Shown: positions 35,491-45,238, counted from the first letter of the stretch. The stretch is DNA of 64,000 nucleotides from Pararhizobium qamdonense (GCF_029277445.1 NZ_CP119566.1:1-64000), one strand, 5' to 3'. Numbers and translations: made by a program. The notes: generated from the sequence alone by a model not told the origin.

Positions 35491-35630
35491 CTGGCAACCT
35501 CCTGCCGCACCTTGGCATATGAGCCTTGCGTGAAATGTACGCGGCGCGGGTTACTTGCTCAGCACCGGGTTGCGGCCGCCGGGCGAATGGGGCTATGGCG
35601 GAGAGACCTTCCGCCAAGAGGCCGTGCCTG

Positions 35631-36575
35631 ATGTCTGATGTCTTCCTGAATGTCGTCCCGATTTTCGTTTTGATCCTCTTGGGCTGGCTGATCGTGCGGA
35701 TGAACTATCTGAAGGCATCGGTGGGAGAGGCGCTTGGAGATTTCGTTTTCCGGGTCGCCGTGCCGGTTCTCCTGTTCCGCACCATTGCCGAGGCTGATTT
35801 CCGGGAGGGATCGCCCTGGCCGCTCTGGGTCGCCTATTTCTCCGGCGTCTGCGTGACCTGGACGCTGGGGCATCTCGCAGCGACGGTGCTTTTCAAGAAG
35901 GATGCTCGCATCGGGGTTTTGGCCGGGGTGTCGTCCGCCTTTGCCAATACGGTCTTCATCGGCCTGCCGCTGGTGTCCAGCAGCGTCGGTCAGGAGGGTG
36001 TCGTGGCCCTGTCCATTCTTCTGTCGGTGCATCTGCCGGTGATGATGATCGCCGGAACCATCCTGATGGAGCGGGCGGAACGCAAGACCAGCGGCAGGCC
36101 CGGCCAGAGTCCGCTTGCGCTCTTGAAGGGCATCCTGCGCAATCTGGTGCGTAATCCGCTGGTCATCGGGCTGGCGCTGGGGGCCCTGGTGCATCTGACA
36201 GGCATGCCGCTTGGCGGCCCGGTCAAGATCGTCATCGATCAGCTGGCCGGCGTCGCTGCGCCTGCGGCGCTGATCTCGATCGGCATGGCTGTCGATAAAT
36301 ACGGGCTGACCGGCAATACCGGCCTTGCCTCGATCACCAGCGCGTTGAAATTGATCGTGCTGCCGGCGACGGTCTACGGCGCCTGCCAGCTGCTTGGCCT
36401 CAACAGCCACTGGACGGCGGCGCTGGTCTTGACGTCATCGGTTCCCACCGGCGTCAATGCCTGGCTGATCGCCAACCATTTCAACGTCGGCCACGGATTG
36501 GCCTCATCGACGATTACCATCACCACCGCGCTCGGCGTCATCTCGGTTTCGGCCTGGGCCTATTTTCTGCTGTAA
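35631..36575 (+). CDS. AEC family (auxin efflux carrier-type) transporter
   Basis: From ATG 35631 the product has 314 residues with about ten hydrophobic helices, the usual length for bacterial AEC transporters, and a break in the middle (GRPGQSPLALLKGI). The N-terminal VPIFVLILLGWLIVR motif and the TSSVPTGVNAWLIANHF motif near 280 are typical. Bacterial members move carboxylates such as malate or malonate; the substrate here is unknown. An in-frame extension to 35526 is not supported. Confidence 0.9.
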   Translation: MSDVFLNVVPIFVLILLGWLIVRMNYLKASVGEALGDFVFRVAVPVLLFRTIAEADFREGSPWPLWVAYFSGVCVTWTLGHLAATVLFKKDARIGVLAGVSSAFANTVFIGLPLVSSSVGQEGVVALSILLSVHLPVMMIAGTILMERAERKTSGRPGQSPLALLKGILRNLVRNPLVIGLALGALVHLTGMPLGGPVKIVIDQLAGVAAPAALISIGMAVDKYGLTGNTGLASITSALKLIVLPATVYGACQLLGLNSHWTAALVLTSSVPTGVNAWLIANHFNVGHGLASSTITITTALGVISVSAWAYFLL

Positions 36576-36590
36576 CGGAACCCGGACGTG

Positions 36591-36619
36591 AAAAAGCCCG
36601 GCACATGATGGGCCGGGCT
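36591..36619 (-). terminator. intrinsic terminator after cycM
   Basis: AGCCCGGC and GCCGGGCT enclose a nine-base loop; on the minus strand five T follow. It lies between the convergent AEC and cycM genes. Confidence 0.85.
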
Positions 36620-36654
36620 CTGTTCAATCTGCATCTTGGCTTTGGATAAAGCGC

Positions 36655-37380
36655 TTATTGTGCCGGCGCCGTCTCGGTGGCGGGCTTCGTTGCTTCGCCT
36701 TCCGTCGCCGGCTTCGTTGCTTCGCCTTCTGTCGCAGGCTTTGCGGCCTCGCCTTCCGTCGCGGGCGTGGCAGCGCCAGCTTCGGCAGCCGGCTTTGCGG
36801 CTTCGCCTTCGGCGGCAGGTGCGGCAGCGGCCGTTGCCTCCGGCAGAGCGGCCGGGGTATCGGCCTGTTCGCGCAGCCAGGCAATCAGGTTGGCGCGTTC
36901 GTCCGGCTTCTTGACGCCGGCAAAGCCCATGGCGGTGCCGGGAACGTGCTTCTTCGGTGCTTCGACGAAGAAGCTCAGGTGATCGTAGGTCCAGGTCTTG
37001 TTGGCTTCGGCGAATGTCTTCATGCCGGCCGAATAGGCAAAACCTTCATGCGAAGCGATCGGACGATCGACAACGCCCCACAGGTTAGGGCCAACCTTGT
37101 TGGCCCCTCCCTTATCGGCGGTGTGACAGCTCGCGCATTTCTTGAAGACTGTTGCGCCTGCAGCGGCATCGGCCGAAGCCAGGAGCGGCTTGATATCGAC
37201 TTCGACTTCCGCCGTGGCGCCAGCGCCGGCATCAGACGCGCCTTCTTCGGCGATGATGGCAAAGCCTTCCTTCTCAGGAGCTTCCGAATGGAAGATGCCT
37301 TCCGATGCGATCGATACGGACATCAAAACAAAGACCGTACCGAGGAAGGCACCCACGCCCATGTTTACATATGAGTTCAT
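36655..37380 (-). CDS. cycM: membrane-anchored cytochrome c (CycM type) with repeat tail
   Basis: CycM carries electrons between the bc1 complex and aa3 oxidase. From ATG 37380 the product has 241 residues: an N-terminal anchor (about 8-28), a class I cytochrome c domain with the haem motif CASCH near 88 and the Met ligand in GTAMGFAG near 150, then a C-terminal tail of about 65 residues of tandem nine-residue units of the type EGEATKPAT. The tail is encoded by DNA with 27-base periodicity. CycM proteins usually end near 190 residues, so the tail is unusual. Confidence 0.88.
   Translation of the reverse strand: MNSYVNMGVGAFLGTVFVLMSVSIASEGIFHSEAPEKEGFAIIAEEGASDAGAGATAEVEVDIKPLLASADAAAGATVFKKCASCHTADKGGANKVGPNLWGVVDRPIASHEGFAYSAGMKTFAEANKTWTYDHLSFFVEAPKKHVPGTAMGFAGVKKPDERANLIAWLREQADTPAALPEATAAAAPAAEGEAAKPAAEAGAATPATEGEAAKPATEGEATKPATEGEATKPATETAPAQ
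36660..36800. repeat. 27-bp coding tandem repeat in cycM
   Basis: Imperfect units containing GGCTTCGTTGCTTCGCCTTC recur with 27-base spacing and encode nine-residue repeats rich in Ala, Glu, Lys, Pro and Thr. The unit nearest the 3' end of the gene is best conserved. Confidence 0.7.
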
Positions 37381-37536
37381 CCGCAAATGCTCCCCTTGCA
37401 ACCGGCGCGAACAAAACGCCAGCCTATCTTGAAATCGCGCGGAACCTATGTCTTTTGGCTTTGTGTTGCAACAGACATTATAAGCCCGGGTCTGAGACCT
37501 TTTGACACTTTTCCGGCGCGTTTTGAAGGCCTAAGC

Positions 37537-38289
37537 ATGAATAGCGACAATTTGGACAAAACCCTCATTCTGATCCCCGCGCGCATGGCCTCGACACGGC
37601 TGCCCGGCAAGCCGCTCGCAGACATCTGCGGCCTGCCGATGATTGTCCAGGTTGCCCTGCGGGCACGCGATGCAAACGCCGGCCGGATCGTGGTGGCGGT
37701 CGATCATCAGGACGTGTTCGATACCGTCATCGCCGCCGGTTTCGAGGCTGTGATGACGCGCGTGGACCATCAATCCGGTTCGGACCGTATCCATGAGGCG
37801 CTTTTAAAGAGCGATCCGCAGGGAAAAGCCGAAATCATCATCAATGTTCAGGGCGATCTGCCGACCATCGAGCCGGACACCATCCGCGCCGCGCTGAGAC
37901 CGCTCGAGAACCCTCTGGTCGATATCGGCACCCTGACGGTCGAGATCGAAGACGAAGAGGAAAAGCGCAATCCGAACGTCGTCAAGGTGGTCGGTTCGCC
38001 GCTGTCGGACAGCCGGCTGAGGGCGCTCTACTTCACCCGCACCACCGCGCCGCATGGCAACGGGCCGCTCTATCATCATATCGGTCTGTATGCCTACCGG
38101 CGGGCAGCCCTTGAAAAATTCGTCTCACTGCCGCCGTCCGTGCTGGAAAAGCGCGAATCGCTTGAGCAATTGCGGGCGCTGGAAGCGGGCATGCGCATCG
38201 ATGTGGAAATCGTCAAATCGGTGCCGCTCGGTGTTGATACCCCTGCGGACCTTGAAAAAGCCCGGCGCCTGCTTGCCGCCAAAGCCTGA
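37537..38289 (+). CDS. kdsB: 3-deoxy-manno-octulosonate cytidylyltransferase
   Basis: KdsB activates KDO to CMP-KDO for lipopolysaccharide inner core synthesis. From ATG 37537 (GAAGG upstream) the product has 250 residues with the nucleotide-binding [17 protein letters not shown] near 12, NVQGDLP near 100 and [10 protein letters not shown] near 184. It is divergent from cycM and 12 bases before pheA. Confidence 0.96.
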   Translation: MNSDNLDKTLILIPARMASTRLPGKPLADICGLPMIVQVALRARDANAGRIVVAVDHQDVFDTVIAAGFEAVMTRVDHQSGSDRIHEALLKSDPQGKAEIIINVQGDLPTIEPDTIRAALRPLENPLVDIGTLTVEIEDEEEKRNPNVVKVVGSPLSDSRLRALYFTRTTAPHGNGPLYHHIGLYAYRRAALEKFVSLPPSVLEKRESLEQLRALEAGMRIDVEIVKSVPLGVDTPADLEKARRLLAAKA

Positions 38290-38301
38290 TCGGACACCAG
38301 C

Positions 38302-39156
38302 ATGATCACCAAAACCAACCGGATTTCCTTTCAGGGCGAATACGGCGCCAATTCCGACATGGCCTGCCGCGACATGTTCCCGGACATGGAACCGCTGCCC
38401 TGCCAGACATTCGAAGATGCCTTTCTCGCCGTCGAAAACGGCGAGGCGGATCTGGCGATGATCCCGATCGAGAACACCATTGCCGGCCGCGTTGCCGATA
38501 TTCACCATCTGCTGCCCGAATCGCGGCTGCACATTATCGGCGAGTATTTCATGCCGATCCGCTTCCAGCTGATGGTGCTTCCGGGCGTCTCGCGCGACGA
38601 GATCCGCACCGTGCACAGTCATATCCACGCACTCGGCCAATGCCGCAAGATCGTGCGCGCCAATGGCTGGAAGCCGGTGGTCGCGGGCGACACCGCTGGC
38701 GCCGCCAAGCTGGTGGCCGAGATGGGCGACCGCTCGATGGCAGCCCTTGCTCCAAGATTGGCCGCGGATCTCTACAATCTCGAGATTGTCGCTGAAAATG
38801 TCGAGGATACGGAAAACAACGTGACGCGTTTCGTCATCCTGTCGCGGGATCCGAAGACCATCAAACGGCAAGCCGAAAACGATGTCATCGTCACCACCTT
38901 CGTCTTCAATGTCCGCAATATTCCAGCCGCCCTCTACAAGGCGCTTGGCGGCTTTGCCACCAACAGCATCAACATGACCAAGCTGGAAAGCTACCAGCTC
39001 GGCGGCAAGTTCATTGCCACGCAGTTTTATGCCGATATCGAAGGCCATCCCGACGATGCCAATGTCCGACAGGCCCTGGACGAGCTGCGCTATTTCTCCG
39101 AAAAGGTCCGCATCCTCGGCTCCTATGCGGCACATCCGATGCGGCTGGTTTTGTAG
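38302..39156 (+). CDS. pheA: prephenate dehydratase
   Basis: PheA converts prephenate to phenylpyruvate in phenylalanine synthesis. The 284-residue product has a dehydratase domain (about 6-185; FQGEYGANSD, IPIENTIAGRV and the TRF motif in NNVTRFVIL) and a C-terminal ACT regulatory domain (about 198-280; NIPAALYKALGGFATNSINMTKLES). No chorismate mutase domain is fused, as usual in Alphaproteobacteria. Likely cotranscribed with kdsB. Confidence 0.96.
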   Translation: MITKTNRISFQGEYGANSDMACRDMFPDMEPLPCQTFEDAFLAVENGEADLAMIPIENTIAGRVADIHHLLPESRLHIIGEYFMPIRFQLMVLPGVSRDEIRTVHSHIHALGQCRKIVRANGWKPVVAGDTAGAAKLVAEMGDRSMAALAPRLAADLYNLEIVAENVEDTENNVTRFVILSRDPKTIKRQAENDVIVTTFVFNVRNIPAALYKALGGFATNSINMTKLESYQLGGKFIATQFYADIEGHPDDANVRQALDELRYFSEKVRILGSYAAHPMRLVL

Positions 39157-39216
39157 CTTAGAGCCTCGTACGGCCAGAATTCGCCGCTGGATATCATGGC
39201 GAAAACGTGATTGTTT

Positions 39217-39242
39217 TGCGGCGAACCCGTTTGTTCGCCGCA
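39217..39242. other. perfect 10-bp hairpin between pheA and the porin gene
   Basis: TGCGGCGAAC and GTTCGCCGCA flank a six-base loop in the 168-base gap 39157-39324. No T tract follows, so it could be a weak terminator for pheA or part of the porin 5' leader. Confidence 0.4.
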
Positions 39243-39324
39243 TTGCGCGCTATCTGATTCGCGCCTTGCCCTCCCCGGTAATGACAGGCGCCCGCGAGGT
39301 TATGGGGGCGGCAAAGGTCGATAC

Positions 39325-40401
39325 ATGACAATCAAAACTCTTCTTCTTTCCTCTTGCGCCGCCCTGGTGATTTCCACCGGCGCGCACGCCGCTGACGCGA
39401 TCGTGGCTGCCGAGCCGGAACCGATGGAATATGTCCGCGTCTGCGACGCGTTCGGGAAAGGCTTTTTCTACATTCCCGGAACCGAAACCTGCCTGAAAAT
39501 CGGCGGCTATGTGCGCTTTGATTCCAATGTCGGCGAAAATCCCTATTCGGGCGAAAGCCAGGGATGGGATGCCTTTACCCGCGGCACCATCGTGCTCGAT
39601 GCGCGTTCGGAAACCGAATATGGCGCGTTGCGCAGCTTCATCGAATTGCGCAGCGATGTGGATGGCATCGACGAAACCACCCCCTACCTCAACGCCGCCT
39701 ATATAGAGATCGCCGGCTTTCGCGCCGGATACGCGGATTCGCGCTATGACACCTGGCTGAATTCGGCCGGGAATATCATCAACGACGATGTGATCGACTA
39801 TACCGGCGACCGGACCAATCAGGCCAGCTATGTGTACGGCGAGGATGTCGGCTTTTCAGCCTTGGCCGGCTTTGAAGAAGGTGACGGCAGCTACGATACC
39901 GGTTTTGCACCGGCGCCGACCCGCACCTTTAAAAGCGATAATTTTCCGCATGTGATCGGCGGCTTGCGATACTATACGGAAGACGGCACCGGCATCGCCT
40001 TTATTGGCGGCTATGACACGAGGGCCGAGGCATTCGGCGGCAAGCTGCGCGTCGATGTCAAGCTGAACGATATATTCTCTGTCTTCCTGATGGGCGGCTA
40101 CCAGTCGGATTGGGACAATGATGACGGCCCGGGCGGTACGAGACAGCGCAACTATTATGGTCCGTGGCTGGGCGATTGGGCGGCCTGGGGCGGATTTTCC
40201 GCCAAGTTGAACGAGAAGGCCTCGCTGAACGGTCAGGCAGCCTATGAAGATGACGGAACCTTCGCAGCCGCCCTCAATGTCGATTACATGCTGACCGAAG
40301 GGCTGAAGGTCCAGCCGGAAATCAACTACACCGAGTTTGACGGCGAACGCGGAACCGGCAGCGCCATCGGCGGCACCATTCGCTTTCAGCGCGATTTCTA
40401 A
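39325..40401 (+). CDS. Rhizobiales-type porin (PF02530 family)
   Basis: From ATG 39325 the product has 358 residues with a signal peptide ending near AHAAD (23) and the family start EPMEYVRVCDAFGKGFFYIPGTETCLKIGGYVR containing the conserved Cys pair, then alternating beta strands ending in FQRDF with a C-terminal Phe. Porins of this family are the main outer-membrane channels in Brucella and Rhizobium. An upstream start at 39211 would precede the signal peptide and is not used. Confidence 0.94.
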   Translation: MTIKTLLLSSCAALVISTGAHAADAIVAAEPEPMEYVRVCDAFGKGFFYIPGTETCLKIGGYVRFDSNVGENPYSGESQGWDAFTRGTIVLDARSETEYGALRSFIELRSDVDGIDETTPYLNAAYIEIAGFRAGYADSRYDTWLNSAGNIINDDVIDYTGDRTNQASYVYGEDVGFSALAGFEEGDGSYDTGFAPAPTRTFKSDNFPHVIGGLRYYTEDGTGIAFIGGYDTRAEAFGGKLRVDVKLNDIFSVFLMGGYQSDWDNDDGPGGTRQRNYYGPWLGDWAAWGGFSAKLNEKASLNGQAAYEDDGTFAAALNVDYMLTEGLKVQPEINYTEFDGERGTGSAIGGTIRFQRDF

Positions 40402-40424
40402 TCGCCACAACGGCTGAAAAATCT

Positions 40425-40459
40425 AACGGCGTCCGCCATCGCGGGCCGTTTTCGTTTTT
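40425..40459 (+). terminator. intrinsic terminator after the porin gene
   Basis: AACGGC and GCCGTT close a GC-rich hairpin followed by TTTCGTTTTT. It overlaps the end of nudC on the other strand. Confidence 0.65.
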
Positions 40460-41432
40460 ACTTCGGCCAATCCAGCCAATCGCGCATCAACTGGTGCGCA
40501 ATCGCACCTTTCGGCGGCGGCCCGAGTTCGCCGGCAGCCAGCGTCACGCCGGTATTGCGCGCCAGCATTGCTGCGGTTTCCTCGCGGGTGAACCAGCGGC
40601 AATCCTCCAGTTCCTGATCGTCGCGGTGAATGTCGCGTGATTTTGCTTCAGAGTAACAGCCGATCATCAGCGTGTGCGGCATCGGCCAGGGCTGCGAGGC
40701 ATGATAGCGGACGCGGCCGATGCGGATTCCCGATTCCTCAAGCGTTTCCCGCCGGACCGCATTTTCCATCGTTTCCCCCGGCTCCACGAAGCCTGCCAGG
40801 CACGAATACATGCCCTCCGGAAAATGCGGGCTGCGGCCGAGCAGGCAGAGATCGCGCTCCAAATCGATCGTCAGCATGATGACGACGGGATCGGTGCGCG
40901 GAAAGACCATGTGGCCGCAGGCCGTGCAGACGCGCCGGTAGCCGCCGGCCTTGCCCTCCATGGCTGAACCGCATTTGCCGCAGAAACGATTGGCCGCATT
41001 CCAGGAGATCAGGCTGGAAGCCTGCGCGAACTGGCCCAGAAGCTCGTCGGTCAGCATCTGCTGGCGATAAAGGGTGCGGCCATCGGCAAGCTTGAACGGT
41101 TCCGGCAATGCCTCTTCAGTGAGGCCGACCGGCACGGCCAGCCGCGGCTCGCCATTCGGCACGAAGCCCAGCAGAATGGCATCGTCGAGCACCGGCTCCA
41201 GGCCCGCCAGCTCATAGGGCGCAAACAGCGGATCGATGATCTTCTCGTCGTGCTTGACCACCAGCTTGCCGCTGGAGAACGCAAAGACATGGGCGCCGGG
41301 CGTGCGGAAGGCGGTTTCCAGGCAATCATCGGGACGATGTTCCGATTGCCGGTCCAGGTGATTCTCGGCAAAGGCGACGAGCGTGCTCGGCTCGGGGTGC
41401 GGGCTATGCAGGTCGAAGATCGATTTCGTCAT
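40458..41432 (-). CDS. nudC: NAD(+) diphosphatase NudC (deNADding enzyme)
   Basis: NudC hydrolyses NAD(H) and NAD-capped RNA 5' ends. The 324-residue product has an N-terminal domain, a zinc ribbon with CGKCGSA near 157 and CTACGHMVFPR near 177, and the Nudix box GFVEPGETMENAVRRETLEESG near 218-240, followed by the SQPWPMPHTLM motif typical of NADH pyrophosphatases. It starts two bases after the HIT gene stop. Confidence 0.95.
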   Translation of the reverse strand: MTKSIFDLHSPHPEPSTLVAFAENHLDRQSEHRPDDCLETAFRTPGAHVFAFSSGKLVVKHDEKIIDPLFAPYELAGLEPVLDDAILLGFVPNGEPRLAVPVGLTEEALPEPFKLADGRTLYRQQMLTDELLGQFAQASSLISWNAANRFCGKCGSAMEGKAGGYRRVCTACGHMVFPRTDPVVIMLTIDLERDLCLLGRSPHFPEGMYSCLAGFVEPGETMENAVRRETLEESGIRIGRVRYHASQPWPMPHTLMIGCYSEAKSRDIHRDDQELEDCRWFTREETAAMLARNTGVTLAAGELGPPPKGAIAHQLMRDWLDWPK

Positions 41433-41434
41433 GG

Positions 41435-41839
41435 TCAGAGATTTTCCACTATCCGTGCTGCGAATGCCTTGCGCGCCTCATCTTCCCAAGGCTCGGGCGA
41501 GCCGAAGCCCCAGACCGGCCCCGGCCAGTTGGCATCCCCCTCGTTGCGGGCGATGACGTGAACATGAAGCTGGCGGACGATATTGCCAAGCGCGCCGACA
41601 TTGATTTTCGTTGCCCCCGTCGCCTTTTTCAAGGCGGCCGCAACCATATTGGTTTCGAATGTCAGCATGGCCTGGTCGAGCGGCGTCAGATCGAAAATCT
41701 CCGACACGCCGTCGCGCTGCGGGATCAGAACCAGCCAGGGCCAGCGGCGGTCATTGTTGATGCGAAGCTGGCAAAGGCCGAGCGTGGTGATCAGCAATCC
41801 ATCGCGTTGAAGGCGTTCATCAATCTCGAAGGCAGGCAC
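41435..41839 (-). CDS. HIT family protein
   Basis: The product begins at GTG 41839 (GGGAGA upstream) and has 134 residues of the histidine-triad fold, with the triad as HVHVIAR near 95 and a C-terminal WP-VWG stretch. HIT proteins are nucleotide hydrolases or transferases; its coupling to nudC suggests a shared nucleotide-processing role. The open frame to 42016 runs over the SRP RNA and is not coding. Confidence 0.86.
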   Translation of the reverse strand: MPAFEIDERLQRDGLLITTLGLCQLRINNDRRWPWLVLIPQRDGVSEIFDLTPLDQAMLTFETNMVAAALKKATGATKINVGALGNIVRQLHVHVIARNEGDANWPGPVWGFGSPEPWEDEARKAFAARIVENL

Positions 41840-41907
41840 GTGTCTCTCCCGGAACGGTGATTTTGTCTTTGTTTGCACAATGCTAGCAGTTTTTTGAAGG
41901 CGTGGCT

Positions 41908-41936
41908 TGCATTTGGTTTCGATATTGCCGATATGA
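41908..41936 (+). promoter_or_regulatory. putative promoter of the SRP RNA gene
   Basis: TTGCAT at 41908-41913 and GATATG at 41931-41936 are 17 bases apart, placing the start near the RNA 5' end. The same TTGCAT-N17-TATATG layout occurs before rimP. Confidence 0.5.
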
Positions 41937-41940
41937 GAAC

Positions 41941-42040
41941 CGGGAGGTTGGTGGTGGACGAGCCACTCGCCAACCGGGTCAGGTCCGGAAGGAAGCAGCC
42001 CCAACGAGCCAGGCACGGGTCATCGTGCCAGCCTCCCACC
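41941..42040 (+). ncRNA. ffs: bacterial small signal recognition particle RNA (4.5S)
   Basis: About 100 bases fold as one long hairpin (GGGAGG at the 5' end against CCTCCC at the 3' end) with the invariant SRP tip GGTCAGGTCCGGAAGGAAGC at 41978-41997. It binds Ffh to target membrane proteins. The 3' end is followed by a pyrimidine-rich stretch and, after 67 bases, by dnaX. Confidence 0.95.
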
Positions 42041-42107
42041 CTTTTCCTTCTGTCCTTTGCGGACATGATTTGCAGCCAAGCGGCCCCGTCTTGGGGAAAA
42101 AAGGGCG

Positions 42108-43988
42108 ATGAGCGAAGATAGTCTGATCCCGACATCCGAAAAACCCGCCGCCTACCGCGTGCTTGCGCGCAAGTACCGGCCGAAGGATTTTTCCGATCTG
42201 ATGGTCGGCCAGGAACCGATGGTGCGCACGCTCACCAACGCGTTCGAGACCGGCCGGATCGCGCAGGCCTATATGCTGACCGGCGTTCGCGGCGTCGGCA
42301 AGACCACCACCGCCCGCATCCTCGCCCGCGCCCTGAATTACAAGACGGCCGAAATCGACACGCCGACGATCGACCTTCGCATTCCCGGCGAACATTGCCA
42401 GGCGATCATGGAGGGCCGCCATGTCGATGTCATCGAGATGGATGCCGCCTCCCATACCGGTATCGACGATATCCGCGAAATCATCGAGCAGGTGCGCTAC
42501 CGGCCGGTGTCCGCCCGCTACAAAGTCTATATTATCGACGAAGTGCACATGCTCTCGACCCAGGCCTTCAACGGCCTGCTGAAGACGCTCGAAGAGCCGC
42601 CGGAGCATGTGAAGTTCATCTTCGCCACGACCGAAATTCGCAAGGTTCCGATCACGGTTCTGTCGCGCTGCCAGCGCTTTGACCTGCGCCGCATCGGCGC
42701 GTCGGATCTCGTCGGCCTTTTCACCACCATTCTGGGCAAGGAAGGCATCTCGGCCGATCCGGATGCGATGGCGATGATTGCGCGCGCCGCCGAAGGCTCG
42801 GCCCGCGACGGCCTGTCGCTGCTCGACCAGGCGATCGCCCATGGCGGCGGCGTGGTCGAGGTCGAGGCCGTGCGCTCCATGCTCGGTCTTGCCGATCGCG
42901 CCCGCATCGTCGATCTGTTCGAGCATATCGTCAAAGGCGACGTGGCTGCCGCCCTCAACGAATTTTCCGGGCAATACGAGGCCGGCGCCAGCCCCTCGGT
43001 GGTGCTCACCGATCTTGCCGACTTCACCCATCTGGTCACAAGGTTGAAATATGTGCCGGATGCGGTCAACGATCAGTCGCTGAGCGAGATCGAACGCACC
43101 CGTGGTGCCGAGTTCTCCTCCAGCATTGCCGTGACGACATTGTCGCGCATCTGGCAAATGTTGCTCAAGGGCATTCCGGAAACCGAAAGCTCGTCGCGCC
43201 CGGCCGGTGCTGCCGAAATGGTGCTGATCCGGCTTGCCCATGCCGCCCACCTGCCCTCGCCGGAAGATGCGGCACGGCGCTTGCTGGAGATGTCGAGCGG
43301 CGATGCGCCGCGCCAGCCCTCTGCCCCGAGCGGCGGCAATGGCGGCGGCGCTCAAGGCTCCATGGGCAACTCTATCCAGGCGCGCGGCAACGATATGCCG
43401 CCGGCGCAGCGGGCGACCGGAAATGGCGCGACCATGCTGCGCGCCGTGCCGGACGTTGCGCCGCCACAGGCCATGCCCGTCGGCAAGATCGAGGAACGGC
43501 CGGTGGAGGCGCCCGCCGCCAAGGCCGAGCCGAAAGTTCCGGTCCGATCCGTCAGCGACATCGCCGAGCTTTGCGGCACCAACCGCGATATCAAGCTGAA
43601 GACCCTGGTGCGCGGTTTCGTGCGGCTGGTCAACCTTGAGCCCGGACGGCTGGAAATCAACCTGCCGGAGGACGCACCAAAGACGCTGGTCGCCGAATTG
43701 CAGAAGAAGCTCGAGGACTGGACCGGTATCCGCTGGATGGTCATCCTCAGCCGTGAACCCGGCGCACCGACGCTGCTGGAGGCCGAGACGCAGGCGCAGG
43801 AAAAACGCGTCAGCGACGCGCGCCAGGACCCCGACGTTGCCGCCATTCTTTCCAAGTTTCCCGGCGCCAAGATTACCGACGTGCGGATCAAGGGACCGGA
43901 GCCGGAAGAGGAAATCGAGCCGGTGGCCGTGGCCGCCGCCGAATCCGAAGAGGGTGACATCCTTCCCGGCGACGATATCGAGCACTAG
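42108..43988 (+). CDS. dnaX: DNA polymerase III subunit gamma/tau
   Basis: DnaX is the ATPase of the clamp loader. The 626-residue product has Walker [14 protein letters not shown] near 63-75, Walker [12 protein letters not shown] near 140, sensor motif [18 protein letters not shown] near 180, a Gly/Ala/Pro linker (about 390-480) and a C-terminal tau domain. The zinc module that normally holds four Cys is reduced here: the stretch after ALNYK keeps only the Cys of GEHCQAI. No clear ribosomal slippery site for a gamma product was seen. Confidence 0.96.
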   Translation: MSEDSLIPTSEKPAAYRVLARKYRPKDFSDLMVGQEPMVRTLTNAFETGRIAQAYMLTGVRGVGKTTTARILARALNYKTAEIDTPTIDLRIPGEHCQAIMEGRHVDVIEMDAASHTGIDDIREIIEQVRYRPVSARYKVYIIDEVHMLSTQAFNGLLKTLEEPPEHVKFIFATTEIRKVPITVLSRCQRFDLRRIGASDLVGLFTTILGKEGISADPDAMAMIARAAEGSARDGLSLLDQAIAHGGGVVEVEAVRSMLGLADRARIVDLFEHIVKGDVAAALNEFSGQYEAGASPSVVLTDLADFTHLVTRLKYVPDAVNDQSLSEIERTRGAEFSSSIAVTTLSRIWQMLLKGIPETESSSRPAGAAEMVLIRLAHAAHLPSPEDAARRLLEMSSGDAPRQPSAPSGGNGGGAQGSMGNSIQARGNDMPPAQRATGNGATMLRAVPDVAPPQAMPVGKIEERPVEAPAAKAEPKVPVRSVSDIAELCGTNRDIKLKTLVRGFVRLVNLEPGRLEINLPEDAPKTLVAELQKKLEDWTGIRWMVILSREPGAPTLLEAETQAQEKRVSDARQDPDVAAILSKFPGAKITDVRIKGPEPEEEIEPVAVAAAESEEGDILPGDDIEH

Positions 43989-44026
43989 TTGAAGATTTAT
44001 CGAGATATTCAGAAGAGGACATGACG

Positions 44027-44350
44027 ATGCGCGACATCATGGGCATGATGGGCAAGGTCAAGGAAATGCAGGCCAAGATGGAAAAGATGCAGGAAGAGAT
44101 TTCTGCGCTTGAAGTCGACGGCTCCTCCGGCGGCGGTCTCGTCACCGTGCGCATGGACGGCAAGGGCAACCTGAAGAGCCTGAAGATCGACCCGTCGCTG
44201 TTCAAGGAAGACGATGTCGAAATCCTCGAGGACCTGATCGTCGCCGCCCACAAGGACGGCAAGGACAAGGCGGAGGCCATCACCGCTGAAAAGACCCGCG
44301 AGCTGACCGCGGGCCTGCCGATCCCGCCCGGCATGAAGCTGCCTTTCTAA
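44027..44350 (+). CDS. YbaB/EbfC family nucleoid-associated protein
   Basis: A small DNA-binding protein often encoded between dnaX and recR. From ATG 44027 it has 107 residues beginning [20 protein letters not shown], with a coiled N-terminal helix and the family motif [28 protein letters not shown] 44021 is an alternative, but AGAGG lies 8 bases before 44027 and only 2 before 44021. Confidence 0.95.
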   Translation: MRDIMGMMGKVKEMQAKMEKMQEEISALEVDGSSGGGLVTVRMDGKGNLKSLKIDPSLFKEDDVEILEDLIVAAHKDGKDKAEAITAEKTRELTAGLPIPPGMKLPF

Positions 44351-44364
44351 GTTCAGCAGATATT

Positions 44365-44388
44365 GGCGGGACTATGAATAGGCCCGCC
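44365..44388. terminator. hairpin between convergent ybaB and DUF2865 genes
   Basis: GGCGGG-A-CTAT, loop GA, ATAG-G-CCCGCC. The stem is strong but has no T tract; probably bidirectional. Confidence 0.5.
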
Positions 44389-44392
44389 CGGA

Positions 44393-45238
44393 TCAATTTT
44401 CCGGCAAATAGGCGGCGCCGACCATGCGGACCTTGCGCGCCTGCGGCGTGACGAAACTCGTGCTGCCGCGCAGACCGACATCCCCCAGCAACACCAGATT
44501 GATCGCCTCGACCGGCTGGACGTCTTGTCCGTCTGAAGCCGGCGCCGCTGCGGCTTGTGGCATTTTCGCGAGCACTGTCTTATAGAACCGGTTGATATCG
44601 CAGGTCTTCAGCGACGCCGCCCTTCGATAGGCTCCGGCCTTGGGCAGTTGCGCATAGCGCGCACCTGTGGTCACCGAGATCATCTCGTCGGTATTGCGGT
44701 CTTCACTCGTCATCCGGTAGACATCCATGCCCGGATCGTCGCAGATGAACTTGCACTGCGCCGAAATCGCTTCGATATCGTCTGCGGTATTGTAGCCAGA
44801 ATTCGGCGTGGGAAAGGAATAGCCGTCCGAAAGACGGACGCAACGTGTTTCCATGCGGGCGCTGACCCGCGGCGCGGCATCGCCGGTGGCAAGGCCGCGT
44901 GTTGCTGCGGCAGTGCGACGGCTCGGCGCACGATCGGCGATGGCCGGTCTGCAGCTTGGCGCTAGCGTCAGACTGGTCAGCCGGGTGCTTGCCTGCGCGA
45001 TCCGCCCGGCAATCTCGCGGCAGGCGAAGCTTGACGCAGCAGAACAGCCATATTTGGTTTCGAACGTCCGGTTGGCTGCGATCTGGCGCTGCAGGCGGGC
45101 AATTTCGGGATTGCCCCGAGACACCGCGCAGTCCCCCGCCACCGCAACAGTGCCCTGTGCCGCCAGCATCGTGACCATGACGCCCAACACGGCGCTCATC
45201 TGCCGGAAACCGGCCGCAACCCTGAAAAATGGGGACAT
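44393..45238 (-). CDS. DUF2865 domain-containing exported protein
   Basis: From ATG 45238 (AAGGA 8 bases upstream; GTG 45244 is an alternative) the product has 281 residues with a signal peptide ending near AVAGDC (35), then a Cys-containing domain with RCVRLSDGYSFPTPNSGY near 135 and CKFICDDPGMDVYRM near 165, typical of DUF2865. Function unknown; envelope location is expected. It interrupts the common dnaX-ybaB-recR order, being on the opposite strand. The 219 bases upstream (45245-45463) hold only a short hairpin. Confidence 0.85.
   Translation of the reverse strand: MSPFFRVAAGFRQMSAVLGVMVTMLAAQGTVAVAGDCAVSRGNPEIARLQRQIAANRTFETKYGCSAASSFACREIAGRIAQASTRLTSLTLAPSCRPAIADRAPSRRTAAATRGLATGDAAPRVSARMETRCVRLSDGYSFPTPNSGYNTADDIEAISAQCKFICDDPGMDVYRMTSEDRNTDEMISVTTGARYAQLPKAGAYRRAASLKTCDINRFYKTVLAKMPQAAAAPASDGQDVQPVEAINLVLLGDVGLRGSTSFVTPQARKVRMVGAAYLPEN

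Noticed and set aside
41979..43985. 668-codon open frame antisense to dnaX
   Set aside because: Mirror of the dnaX reading frame in GC-rich DNA; no recognisable domain, and it would overlap the SRP RNA.
42108..43988. Programmed frameshift in dnaX
   Set aside because: No A-rich slippery heptamer with a following hairpin was seen near the end of the ATPase domains.
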